Below, piece by piece: positions 17,554 to 24,920 of a stretch of DNA of 64,000 nt; the first letter of the stretch is position 1, and each line of letters starts with the position of its first letter. The translations under genes and the position numbers were made by a program. The notes under the pieces were generated by a model. That model did not search any database. It had not been told where the DNA came from and saw nothing but the letters and a program-made list of their open reading frames with translations. The DNA is from an uncultured Lachnospiraceae bacterium (lineage in GTDB: Bacteria; Bacillota; Clostridia; Lachnospirales; Lachnospiraceae): the NCBI GenBank assembly GCA_934343915.1, contig CAKRIL010000011.1, forward strand, positions 1 to 64,000, in the 5' to 3' direction.

Positions 17554-18798
17554 ATGTTAAAAATCCAAAAAAATAATTTGATTGTGGCAGTGGCAGCGGG
17601 CATTTTGTTTGTCCTGAGTCTTATTGTGATTTATCAGGCGTACGGGTATGTCTATTGTGGGGGCTGGATAGTATTTATGTTTGTAAGTGGTATGATAAGC
17701 ATAGTATTTTTGACACGATTTGTCATGATGCTGGTGAAAAAAAGAGCAGACACCATGGTTGACTTGGCATTTGGCAGATGGTATTTTATGACTTTTGTAA
17801 TCGCGCTCATTATATGCGGTGCGTATGCTGTGGCGGCAACTGTGATTTTGAAAACGGGTTATACATATTCTTATGGAAATGGATTTTGGTCGTCATACAG
17901 CGAGGCTTTGGTACACTATGGACATGGCTGGATTATTGCATTCATATATCTTGTCCCGGTTTTATCGGTGCTTGTCACGGTTATCATTGAGAGTGAGAGA
18001 GCAAGAAGCTACAGAGTGGGTATGCTCGACTCAGAGCTTCGCAGAGAGCAGCAGCTTGCCACCATGGAGAAGGACAAGGCGATTGAGGAACAGGGGAAGG
18101 CTGCCAAGGAGCAGGATAAGGCAAATCAGCTAAGCGTGGAGCTACTCACCAATGTCACTCATGATTTAAAGACACCGCTCACCGCAATCATAGGCTATCT
18201 TGCACTTATGGAGAAGGAGGAACTGACACCGGTTCTTTCCGACTATCTCAAGGTAGCTATGCAGAAATCAGAGCTTTTGAAGGACATGATTGACAGAATT
18301 CTTGAGCTTTCCAAGGCTGGCAGCGGAAATGCGGTTCTTGATATGAAGAAGCTTAACATGAACAAGCTTGTGCTGCAGCTCATCAATGATATTGAAGAGA
18401 CACATCCGGATAAGGAGCTTCCTTTTGAGACAAGACTGTCGGAGGAGGATATCTTCTTTGAGGGTGACGATATGTATGCATACAGAATAGTACAGAATCT
18501 GCTGGATAACGCCGTAAAATATTCCATGGACGGAACGAGAATCTATGTGAAGACATACGCCAAAGAGGGGAAAGTATATTTGGAAATCATAAATGTCTCA
18601 GCATATCCGATTGAGTGTGATGAAAATGAGCTCAAAGGAAAATTCGTCAGGGGAGATAAGTCAAGAAACAAGGACGGAAACGGTCTCGGACTTGCAATCG
18701 TCGACGCCTACACACATGCTCTCGGCGGGGAGTTCCATATCAATATAATCGGTGATGCATTTCAGGCGGTGATTGAGTTTGAGAAGAACACAAAATAA
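17554..18798 (+). CDS. VanS-like sensor histidine kinase
   Basis: 414 residues. About four membrane segments in the first ~145 residues with little extracellular loop, then a coiled linker (EKDKAIEEQGKAAKEQDK), HisKA with the phospho-His in NVTHDLKTPLTAIIGYL, and HATPase_c with NLLDNAVKYS (N box) and GNGLGLAIVDAYTHALGG (G box). The ATG at 17554 begins 1 bp after the response regulator stop. A TTG at 17524 with AAGGTGGTG upstream is an alternative, so the start is uncertain. The stimulus is unknown; minimal-loop VanS-type kinases often sense membrane or cell-wall damage. Confidence 0.93.
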   Translation: MLKIQKNNLIVAVAAGILFVLSLIVIYQAYGYVYCGGWIVFMFVSGMISIVFLTRFVMMLVKKRADTMVDLAFGRWYFMTFVIALIICGAYAVAATVILKTGYTYSYGNGFWSSYSEALVHYGHGWIIAFIYLVPVLSVLVTVIIESERARSYRVGMLDSELRREQQLATMEKDKAIEEQGKAAKEQDKANQLSVELLTNVTHDLKTPLTAIIGYLALMEKEELTPVLSDYLKVAMQKSELLKDMIDRILELSKAGSGNAVLDMKKLNMNKLVLQLINDIEETHPDKELPFETRLSEEDIFFEGDDMYAYRIVQNLLDNAVKYSMDGTRIYVKTYAKEGKVYLEIINVSAYPIECDENELKGKFVRGDKSRNKDGNGLGLAIVDAYTHALGGEFHINIIGDAFQAVIEFEKNTK

Positions 18799-18801
18799 CC
18801 A

Positions 18802-18830
18802 TTGACATTTCATTATCCAACGCTTATTCT
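18802..18830 (+). promoter_or_regulatory. Promoter of the HTH-Uma2 gene
   Basis: TTGACA (18802-18807), a 17-bp spacer and TATTCT (18825-18830), 43 bp before the ATG. Confidence 0.75.
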
Positions 18831-18873
18831 GTATATAGAAACCATTGGTTCTTACACTTAAGGAGGTTTTTAT

Positions 18874-19638
18874 ATGACTATTCAGGAAATGCGTGAGAAA
18901 AAGGATGAAATGGGATACACAGATGAACAGATAGCGGATTTATCAGGCATACCGCTTGGAACGGTTCGGCAGATTTTCTCAGGTGAGGTGGGAAGTCCGC
19001 GTTATGATATTCTTCTTGCACTTGAAGGATTTTTTGCGGAAAAGTATGAAGTGAAGGAAACGGCGGCATATAAGCATGGCAGGAATGGCAGTTACACCCT
19101 GGATGATTATTATGCGCTTCCTGATGAGCAGAGAGTCGAGCTGATTGACGGGTATTTTTATGATATGTCATCTCCGACCTTTGGACATCAATCCATCGGT
19201 GGGGAAATTTACCGTCAGATAGCTAACTTTATAATGGAGCATGGCGGGAGCTGTCGTCCATTCGTTGCGCCGGTGGACGTACAGCTGGATTGCGATAATA
19301 AGACTATGGTTCAGCCTGATGTAGGTATCGTGTGCGACCCTTCCAAGATTAAGAGATTTGGAATATATGGTGCTCCTGACTTCCTTGTGGAGGTGATTTC
19401 TCCATCCACAAAGAAGAAGGATTATGCCCTCAAGCTATCTAAGTATATGGAAGCCGGTGTGCGAGAGTATTGGATAGTGGATTTTGCACAGGAGAAGATA
19501 TTGGTGTATTTCTTTGAGAGTGATGTTTCACCGGTTATATATGGATTTGACAAGCCTGTGCCTGTTAATATCTACGACTGCAGGCTTAAGATTGACTTTT
19601 CTAATATTGCTGAATGGCTTCGGGAGGGTATGGAGTAA
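18874..19638 (+). CDS. Uma2-family (DUF820) nuclease-fold protein with N-terminal HTH
   Basis: 254 residues. The first ~60 residues look like a Cro/XRE-type helix-turn-helix (DEQIADLSGIPLGTVRQIFSG). The rest is a Uma2 restriction-endonuclease-like domain: YTLDDYYALPDEQRVELIDG, then QPDVGIV (catalytic Asp), then the DFLVEVISPSTKKKDYALKL motif with Glu and Lys. RBS AAGGAGG precedes the ATG. Uma2 proteins are abundant in cyanobacteria and scattered in Clostridia, with poorly known roles. The HTH fusion suggests DNA targeting or self-regulation, which is inference. Confidence 0.88.
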   Translation: MTIQEMREKKDEMGYTDEQIADLSGIPLGTVRQIFSGEVGSPRYDILLALEGFFAEKYEVKETAAYKHGRNGSYTLDDYYALPDEQRVELIDGYFYDMSSPTFGHQSIGGEIYRQIANFIMEHGGSCRPFVAPVDVQLDCDNKTMVQPDVGIVCDPSKIKRFGIYGAPDFLVEVISPSTKKKDYALKLSKYMEAGVREYWIVDFAQEKILVYFFESDVSPVIYGFDKPVPVNIYDCRLKIDFSNIAEWLREGME

Positions 19639-19659
19639 AAGCATAATTTTATAAAATTT

Positions 19660-19986
19660 TTACCCGAAGGATTTCTTATAGTTGATGCCCCATTCCTTCA
19701 TTGCATTGAGGATTGGACGCATTGATTCTCCGGTTTCGCTGAGCGCATACTCCACGCGAGGCGGAACCTCCGGGTACACGGTTCTGGTGATTATGCCGTC
19801 CTCCTCCATGGAGCGGAGACTGTCAGTCAGAACCTTCTGACTGATTCCGTCAAGGCTTTTCTTAAGCTCATTAAATCTCCAAGGTCTGTCAAGAAGATTT
19901 CTCATGATTAACAGTTTCCATTTGCTGCCGATAAGCTGTACTGTGGTCGCTACCGGACATTCAGGCAGTTCTTCCTTGGTCAACAT
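19660..19986 (-). CDS. HxlR-family winged-helix regulator
   Basis: 108 residues with the HxlR core: CPVATTVQLIGSKWKLLIMR, RFNELKKSLDGISQKVLTDSLR and a C-terminal YALSETGESM wing/dimer region. The family includes redox- and quinone-sensing regulators with a reactive N-terminal Cys; here a Cys lies in PECPVATTV near residue 10. I start it at 19986 because AAAGGAG lies about 9 bp upstream. It is divergent from the ACGX peptide operon and is the obvious candidate regulator. Confidence 0.93.
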   Translation of the reverse strand: MLTKEELPECPVATTVQLIGSKWKLLIMRNLLDRPWRFNELKKSLDGISQKVLTDSLRSMEEDGIITRTVYPEVPPRVEYALSETGESMRPILNAMKEWGINYKKSFG

Positions 19987-20087
19987 TTTAGTTCTCTCCT
20001 TTTTGTCTTGTATTTTCACAATGCATCAAAATATGATATAAGTTCCAAATAGAGTGTAACATAATAAAAAGCATCTGTAAAGAGTAT

Positions 20088-20123
20088 GCAAAAATCTTTA
20101 TATTTTGGCAAAAAACTTTATAT
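20088..20123. promoter_or_regulatory. Direct repeats at 20-bp spacing upstream of hxlR
   Basis: GCAAAAATCTTTATAT (20088-20103) and GCAAAAAACTTTATAT (20108-20123) are direct repeats offset by exactly 20 bp, about two helical turns. They lie roughly 100 bp upstream of the HxlR start. Such phasing is typical of cooperative repressor binding; that HxlR is the ligand is inference. Confidence 0.55.
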
Positions 20124-20206
20124 GCTGGCTTTGTTTTTTGTCCTTATCTAAAGCTGCAAAGTCTGAAATCTTCCCCATACCCGGCAGTTACCTTTTGGTG
20201 CCTATG

Positions 20207-20234
20207 TAATAAAAAAGTGCGTACTTTTTTTATT
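20207..20234. promoter_or_regulatory. Palindrome upstream of the ACGX operon
   Basis: AATAAAAAAGT, the loop GCGT and ACTTTTTTTATT form a near-perfect A/T-rich inverted repeat with one bulge. It could be an operator for the divergent HxlR protein or a weak bidirectional terminator. The rest of 19987-20383 shows no gene that I trust. Confidence 0.5.
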
Positions 20235-20383
20235 CGAGCTCCATTGCTATTATAAACCTGCAACAGGGCAAAAGCCCAATAAATAATCTTATGTGGACGC
20301 GGCATGTCAGTAAATGAGGTAGAAATCATTGACCGGAATTTCACATTATTCGGTTATGACAGGTCGACGGAAAGGAGAAAATT

Positions 20384-20623
20384 ATGGCATTATCAAACAT
20401 TTTCGGATGGAGCAGTAAGGACAAGCAGCAGTCTGGCACAGCATGTGGAACAGCATGCGGAGCGGCAGATAAGCCGGAGAAGAAGCCGGCAGCGTGCGGA
20501 ACAGCGTGTGGAGCAGGAGAACCGGAGAAGAAGCCGGCAGCGTGTGGAACAGCGTGTGGAGCAGGAGAACCTGAGAAGAAGCCGGCAGCATGTGGAACGG
20601 CATGCGGAGCATCTGATAAGTAA
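20384..20623 (+). CDS. ACGX-repeat Cys-rich peptide (radical SAM substrate)
   Basis: 79 residues. After a leader-like MALSNIFGWSSKDKQQSG come four ACGTACGA units separated by proline/lysine spacers (two of AGEPEKKPA type, the first ADKPEKKPA), giving eight cysteines, each in an Ala-Cys-Gly-x context. RBS GGAAAGGAG precedes the ATG. The gene sits 58 bp before a radical SAM/SPASM protein, which matches the annotated ACGX-peptide system, a presumed ribosomally made modified peptide. The mature product and function are not known to me. Confidence 0.9.
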   Translation: MALSNIFGWSSKDKQQSGTACGTACGAADKPEKKPAACGTACGAGEPEKKPAACGTACGAGEPEKKPAACGTACGASDK

Positions 20624-20681
20624 TCAGACAGGTTAAATCAGGAGAGTCAGGTAACGCCGGGAACGGCAGAAGGAGATTAGG

Positions 20682-21764
20682 ATGAGTCAGTATAATCAGG
20701 GAAAGTCATACTTTTCGTTTCAGTGGCATATCACGGATGAGTGTGACCAGCGTTGTAAGCATTGTTATATTTTTTCAGGGGAGGGCTGTAAGGAGCTTAA
20801 AAGCATGACCTGGAAGCAGATGCAGGAGGTCATCGCTAACTGCGAGGATTTCTGCAAGGTGTACAACAGAATACCTTATTTTTACATAACGGGCGGAGAC
20901 CCTATTCTCCATCCTGACTTTTGGAAGCTTATGGTTCTGTTAAAAAGCAAGGAGATACCATTTACGATTATGGGAAACCCGTTCCACCTTGATGATGAGA
21001 TATGCAGAATGCTTAAGGTGTGCGGCTGCGAGAAGTATCAGATGTCGCTTGACGGTATGAGGGATACGCACGACTGGTTCAGAAAGCCGGGAAGCTTTGA
21101 TTTGACGATTGAGAAGGTTGGATGCCTGAATCGTGCGGGAATTAAGAGTGTTATCATGAGTACGGTGTCCAAGACGAACATGGACGAGATACCGGATATT
21201 ATAGATGAGGTTGTAAAGGCGAAGGTTAAGGTGTTCGCATTTTCACGCTATGTGCCGACGGGAGGTGAAGTCGACACAAGCATGACACCGCAGGAGTACA
21301 GAAGTCTTCTTGAAATCTGCGATGCAAAATTTAAGGCTTATGAAGCTGCGGGATGTGAGACCTATTTTAATAGAAAAGACCACCTGTGGACTCTCTACGA
21401 GTATGAGACAGGGCAGTTCACGCTGCCGCAGAATGCGAAGGAAGGAATGATTTACGGAGGCTGCAACTGCGGCAACTGTCATATAACGATGGCGTCGAAT
21501 GGCGATATCATGGCGTGCAGAAGAGTCACGAACAGCAGGGTGGCGAATGTGTTTGATGACAGGCTGGCAGACGTGTGGGTATGTCAGATGGAAAAATACA
21601 GGGATTACGATAAATTTACAAAATGCAGTAAATGCGAGCTAAAGGCATGGTGCAGAGGATGTCCCGCCGTGGCAAACGGAACGACGGGAGATTTTTATGG
21701 GGCAGACCCGCAGTGCTGGAAGACGAGAAACGAACTTACAGGAGCAGCCGAGCACCATCGATGA
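20682..21764 (+). CDS. Radical SAM/SPASM protein, ACGX system
   Basis: 360 residues. The radical SAM cluster CxxxCxxC lies in HITDECDQRCKHCY (near residue 15-25), followed by the SAM-binding GGDPILHPDFW. The C-terminal SPASM-type region is Cys-rich: YGGCNCGNCH, DIMACRRVT, then CSKCELKAWCRGCPA, enough for auxiliary [4Fe-4S] clusters. Related maturases modify Cys or other residues in peptides. Immediately follows the ACGX-repeat peptide, so that peptide is the likely substrate. RBS AGAAGGAG. The last ~12 residues run into the nitroreductase fragment in another frame. Confidence 0.92.
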   Translation: MSQYNQGKSYFSFQWHITDECDQRCKHCYIFSGEGCKELKSMTWKQMQEVIANCEDFCKVYNRIPYFYITGGDPILHPDFWKLMVLLKSKEIPFTIMGNPFHLDDEICRMLKVCGCEKYQMSLDGMRDTHDWFRKPGSFDLTIEKVGCLNRAGIKSVIMSTVSKTNMDEIPDIIDEVVKAKVKVFAFSRYVPTGGEVDTSMTPQEYRSLLEICDAKFKAYEAAGCETYFNRKDHLWTLYEYETGQFTLPQNAKEGMIYGGCNCGNCHITMASNGDIMACRRVTNSRVANVFDDRLADVWVCQMEKYRDYDKFTKCSKCELKAWCRGCPAVANGTTGDFYGADPQCWKTRNELTGAAEHHR

Positions 21765-22086
21765 CCCGACAATAAAGAATGGATTTTATGGAGCACCGAC
21801 GGTTGTGTGCGTGTTCTCACAGGACAATTTTTTATTCAGGACGGCGGATGCCTTCTGCATGATGGAGAATATGGTATTGCAGGCGACGGAGCTTGGCATT
21901 GCCTCCTGTATAGTATCGCGCGGCTATGAGACCTTTGATTCCGACGAGGGCAGACGGCTTATGAAGGAGTGGGAGGTTCCGGAAGGATATGCCTGTCAGG
22001 GCTTTGTGATTCTCGGATACATAGACGGGGAACAGCCGCATACCAAGCCGAGAAAGCCGGGACGGATTAAGATAATAGAAGGATGA
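21697..22086 (+). pseudogene. Nitroreductase-family protein lacking its N-terminal part
   Basis: The recognisable part starts at about 21763 (DPTIKNGFYGAPTVVCVF) and continues through DAFCMMENMVLQATELGIASC to EGYACQGFVILGYIDGE, the C-terminal half of an FMN-dependent nitroreductase. Full-length members have roughly 165-200 residues; only about 108 are here. The N-terminal RRSVR-type FMN-binding segment is absent, and the only upstream start in frame (ATG 21697) lies inside the radical SAM gene in another frame. An AGGAG at about 21740 has no start codon after it. I infer a deletion that removed the intergenic space and the 5' half. A short functional protein cannot be excluded. Confidence 0.6.
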
Positions 22087-22105
22087 TTTGGAAAGGAGAT
22101 ATTTT

Positions 22106-22720
22106 ATGGATTTAGCAACATGTCTTAGGAAGATGGAGCTGGTCGGTGTCCTTGCGTTTGCCACTGTTGACGGCGAGGGAGCACCGCAGATAAGAAATAT
22201 AAGTGCGATTCACTATGAGCCGGATGCACTGTATTTTTTCACCGCGAGGGGTAAAAACTTCTGCCGGGAGCTTATGGAGGATGGAAGAGTACAGATTTTG
22301 TGTTATACTAAATATAAAGAGATGATCAGGCTGTCGGGAAGGGCTTATGCGGTGGCTGATGAGGAGCAGGGTAAGTGGCGCGATAAGATTTTTGAGGAAC
22401 AGCCGTATCTAGCCAATGTGTATCCGGGAGATACAAGGAACATAGGTATAATATTCTGCATTGACAGGGCGGAGATTGAATACTTTAATCTTGGCGTGAA
22501 TCCTATTTTTAGGGAGACATACCGCCTTGGTGATGCTGATGTGAAGGAAAAGGGATATTTCATAACAGATGCGTGTATAGGATGCGGAACCTGCAAGGCG
22601 AACTGCCCGCAGAGGTGCATTGAGGAAGGTACACCGTATGTGATCAACAGGAATCATTGTCTGCATTGCGGCAGCTGCTATGAGAATTGCCCTGTAAAAG
22701 CGATTGAGAGAATCGGATAG
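22106..22720 (+). CDS. Pyridoxamine 5'-phosphate oxidase-like flavoprotein fused to 2x[4Fe-4S] ferredoxin
   Basis: 204 residues. The N-terminal ~130 residues are a split-barrel, PNPOx-like flavin domain (MELVGVLAFATVDGEGAPQIRNI). The C-terminal ~60 residues hold two ferredoxin motifs, CIGCGTCKANCPQRC and CLHCGSCYENCP. The protein could shuttle electrons between flavin and iron-sulfur centres, for instance to the radical SAM enzyme or to the nitroreductase. The start at 22106 follows GGAAAGGAGAT; a start at 22088 is less well placed. It lies 20 bp after the nitroreductase fragment. Confidence 0.88.
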   Translation: MDLATCLRKMELVGVLAFATVDGEGAPQIRNISAIHYEPDALYFFTARGKNFCRELMEDGRVQILCYTKYKEMIRLSGRAYAVADEEQGKWRDKIFEEQPYLANVYPGDTRNIGIIFCIDRAEIEYFNLGVNPIFRETYRLGDADVKEKGYFITDACIGCGTCKANCPQRCIEEGTPYVINRNHCLHCGSCYENCPVKAIERIG

Positions 22721-22757
22721 AGCAGTGTTGGAAACATAATAAAAAGAGGTGGATATT

Positions 22758-23537
22758 TTGAATCAGAGTGAAAGAAGGCGGTACCTGATTAACAGGCTGC
22801 TGGAGGAAAATAAAAGCCTGTCGGATGTAACAATTCCATCTGATGCGGCGGAACAGAGAAAGCTTCTGCGCTCACTTATGAATATAAGGATGGCGGGTGA
22901 GACAGATGAGGAGTTCGAGAAGATTCAGAATGAATATTTGCAGCAGATTAATGAAGATAAAGGTATCGTGAGCATAGATGACATGAGCGAATTGCAGCCG
23001 GATATCTATGTATGGCGCGGCGACATAACAAGGCTCAGGGTTGGTGCGATTGTGAACGCAGCCAACAGCGGAATGACGGGGTGTTATCAGCCCTGCCACA
23101 GCTGCATTGACAACTGTATTCACACCTATGCAGGTGTGCAGCTTAGAAATTACTGTAATGTCATGATGATAAAGCAGGGACATGAGGAGCCGACAGGTCA
23201 GGCGAAGCTTACACCTGCATTCAATCTTCCATGTGATTATGTCATTCACACGGTTGGACCTATTGTGAGAGGAAGGCTTACGGCTGAGCATGAGCGGTTG
23301 TTAGAATCGTGTTACAGGGAATGTCTTCGCACGGCAGATGAAAATAATGTAAAGAGTATTGCTTTTTGCTGTATATCGACAGGCGTGTTCATGTTTCCTA
23401 ATGAACGGGCGGCACAGATAGCGGTACGGACAGTCAAAGAGTATAAAGAGAGAGCACATTCAGGGATTAAGGTGATATTCAATGTTTTTAAAGAAGAGGA
23501 CGAACGAATCTACGAAAGAGAAATTGCAGATTATTAA
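22758..23537 (+). CDS. Zinc-containing macrodomain protein (protein ADP-ribose hydrolase)
   Basis: 259 residues. An N-terminal ~70-residue helical extension, then a macrodomain (GAIVNAANSGMTGCYQPCHSC). The Cys/His-rich PCHSCIDNCIHTYAG insertion marks the zinc macrodomain type that removes ADP-ribose added by SirTM. The distal phosphate loop is ISTGVFMFP. The TTG at 22758 lies 5 bp after AGAGGTGG; a GTG at 22749 is inside that site and less likely. It overlaps the sirtuin gene by 56 bp, which supports a functional pair. Confidence 0.92.
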   Translation: MNQSERRRYLINRLLEENKSLSDVTIPSDAAEQRKLLRSLMNIRMAGETDEEFEKIQNEYLQQINEDKGIVSIDDMSELQPDIYVWRGDITRLRVGAIVNAANSGMTGCYQPCHSCIDNCIHTYAGVQLRNYCNVMMIKQGHEEPTGQAKLTPAFNLPCDYVIHTVGPIVRGRLTAEHERLLESCYRECLRTADENNVKSIAFCCISTGVFMFPNERAAQIAVRTVKEYKERAHSGIKVIFNVFKEEDERIYEREIADY

Positions 23538-24411
23538 GAGAGAGCTTGAACAGGCGGATGCGGTTGTGATAGGTGCCGGAGCAGGATTATCGACGGCAGC
23601 AGGCTTCACATACAGTGGAGAGCGCTTTGAAAAATACTTTTTTGATTTTCGCAGAATACATGGCTTCAGGGATATGTATTCGGGTGGATTTTATGATTTT
23701 AATACACTTGAGGAATACTGGGCTTACTGGAGCAGATATGTGTATGTGAACCGCTATATGGACTCGCCGAAGCCGTTATATGAAAATATTTTTGAGCTTG
23801 TGAAAAATAAAGATTATTTTGTGCTGACGACGAATGTTGACCACTGCTTTCAGAAGGCGGGCTTTGACAAGAACAGACTTTTTTACACACAGGGCGATTA
23901 TGGACTTTTTCAGTGCAGTAAGCCATGCCATGAGGACACCTATGACAATGAAGAAGTTATAAGAAAAATGGTGCTCAGTCAGGGTTTTAAAATTGAAAAC
24001 GTGCAGGGAAAGCCGGAGCTTATAAGACCTGAGAATGTAGAAATCAGGCAGAGCGTTCCATCAGAGCTTGTTCCAAGATGCCCTAAATGCGGCAGACCGA
24101 TGAGCATGAACCTGAGGGCGGACAGTACATTCGTGCAGGACGACGGCTGGTATAAGGCGCAGGACAGATATGAAAGGTTCATGGAAAATCACAGAGGGCA
24201 GAAGGTATTATTCCTTGAACTCGGTGTCGGATACAACACACCAGGTATAATAAAATATAACTTTTGGCAGTATACAGCCAACTGGAAGAATGCCTTCTAT
24301 GTGTGCATCAACAAGGGCGAGGCATATGTGCCGGGTGAGATTGAGGGCAAGTCGCTTGGCTTGAATGAGGATATTTCGGAGGTTCTCGCTGCAATGGATT
24401 GCGTTTTGTGA
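23482..24411 (+). CDS. Class M sirtuin (SirTM), protein ADP-ribosyltransferase-type
   Basis: 309 residues. The Rossmann NAD site is VVIGAGAGLSTAAGFTYSG. In classical sirtuins a TQNxD motif is followed by the catalytic His of an ELHG motif; here TTNVDHCFQKAG and then FYTQGDYGLFQC are present, so the His is replaced by Gln as described for SirTM. Cys pairs (CSKPCH and CPKCGRP) suggest zinc binding. SirTM ADP-ribosylates proteins, classically lipoylated GcvH-L, and the macrodomain protein reverses it. No gcvH-L or lplA2 is adjacent here, unlike the known operons. RBS AAGGTGAT. Confidence 0.9.
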   Translation: MFLKKRTNESTKEKLQIIKRELEQADAVVIGAGAGLSTAAGFTYSGERFEKYFFDFRRIHGFRDMYSGGFYDFNTLEEYWAYWSRYVYVNRYMDSPKPLYENIFELVKNKDYFVLTTNVDHCFQKAGFDKNRLFYTQGDYGLFQCSKPCHEDTYDNEEVIRKMVLSQGFKIENVQGKPELIRPENVEIRQSVPSELVPRCPKCGRPMSMNLRADSTFVQDDGWYKAQDRYERFMENHRGQKVLFLELGVGYNTPGIIKYNFWQYTANWKNAFYVCINKGEAYVPGEIEGKSLGLNEDISEVLAAMDCVL

Positions 24412-24456
24412 TTATGACTGCTACGATAAAGCCATCAAATGTTGGAGGTGGTGTTC

Positions 24457-24651
24457 ATGGATAAGAAAAAAACGGGCAGCCTGATAAAGGAAGCGAGAAT
24501 TAAGAAGAACTACACGCAGAGTGAACTTGGTGATTTGCTGGGAGTGACCAACAAGGCTGTGTTGCGCTGGGAGAACGGTGACAAATGGAGAAATCGCGAT
24601 TATTATGATAAATTACATATTTTGAATTTGATTGAGGATAATAGGCAATGA
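24457..24651 (+). CDS. Small XRE-family helix-turn-helix protein
   Basis: 64 residues with one HTH domain: IKEARIKKNYTQSELGDLLGVTNKAVLRWENG. The start at 24457 follows GGAGGTGGTG. Last gene of the ACGX-to-SirTM run. Its stop codon lies inside the terminator stem. It may regulate the operon; partner and site are unknown. Confidence 0.85.
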   Translation: MDKKKTGSLIKEARIKKNYTQSELGDLLGVTNKAVLRWENGDKWRNRDYYDKLHILNLIEDNRQ

Positions 24652-24674
24652 TGCTTATTATCCTCATTGTTTTT
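24634..24674 (+). terminator. Terminator of the ACGX-SirTM run
   Basis: GAGGATAATA (24634-24643) and TATTATCCTC (24656-24665) form a perfect 10-bp stem, followed by ATTGTTTTT. The stem overlaps the stop of the HTH gene. Confidence 0.93.
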
Positions 24675-24712
24675 AATAAGGCACGGGAATGCGCAAGGCA
24701 CATTCTTGTTAT

Positions 24713-24877
24713 ATGAATGATTTTGCGTGAACGACTTTGGCAAAAAGACATGCAATACATGAATGAAATTGACAAAATGAGCAACTTTAGAGCACTAAAA
24801 CATGCATAAAACGTCAAAATGCACAAAAAATAATTGCATTTTTGTGAATTAGTACGATTGATTATGAATGAATTTGA
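24713..24877. promoter_or_regulatory. Three ATGAATGA-type repeats upstream of fruK
   Basis: ATGAATGATTTTGC (24713-24726), ATGAATGAAATTGA (24759-24772) and ATGAATGAATTTGA (24864-24877) are imperfect direct repeats in the 268-bp gap before 1-phosphofructokinase. A CAAAATGCA/TGCATTTTTG inverted repeat lies between the last two. They are candidate operators for the DeoR-family regulator encoded at the end of the operon. I cannot place a -35/-10 pair with confidence. Confidence 0.5.
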
Positions 24878-24920
24878 TTGTAGAATGAAACCATCAAGAA
24901 CGGAGAGAGGAGGATGACAG

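Noticed and set aside
20384..20623. Tandem DNA repeats in the ACGX gene as a CRISPR-like array
   Set aside because: The repeats are in-frame coding units with proline/lysine spacers that are almost identical, not unique spacers.
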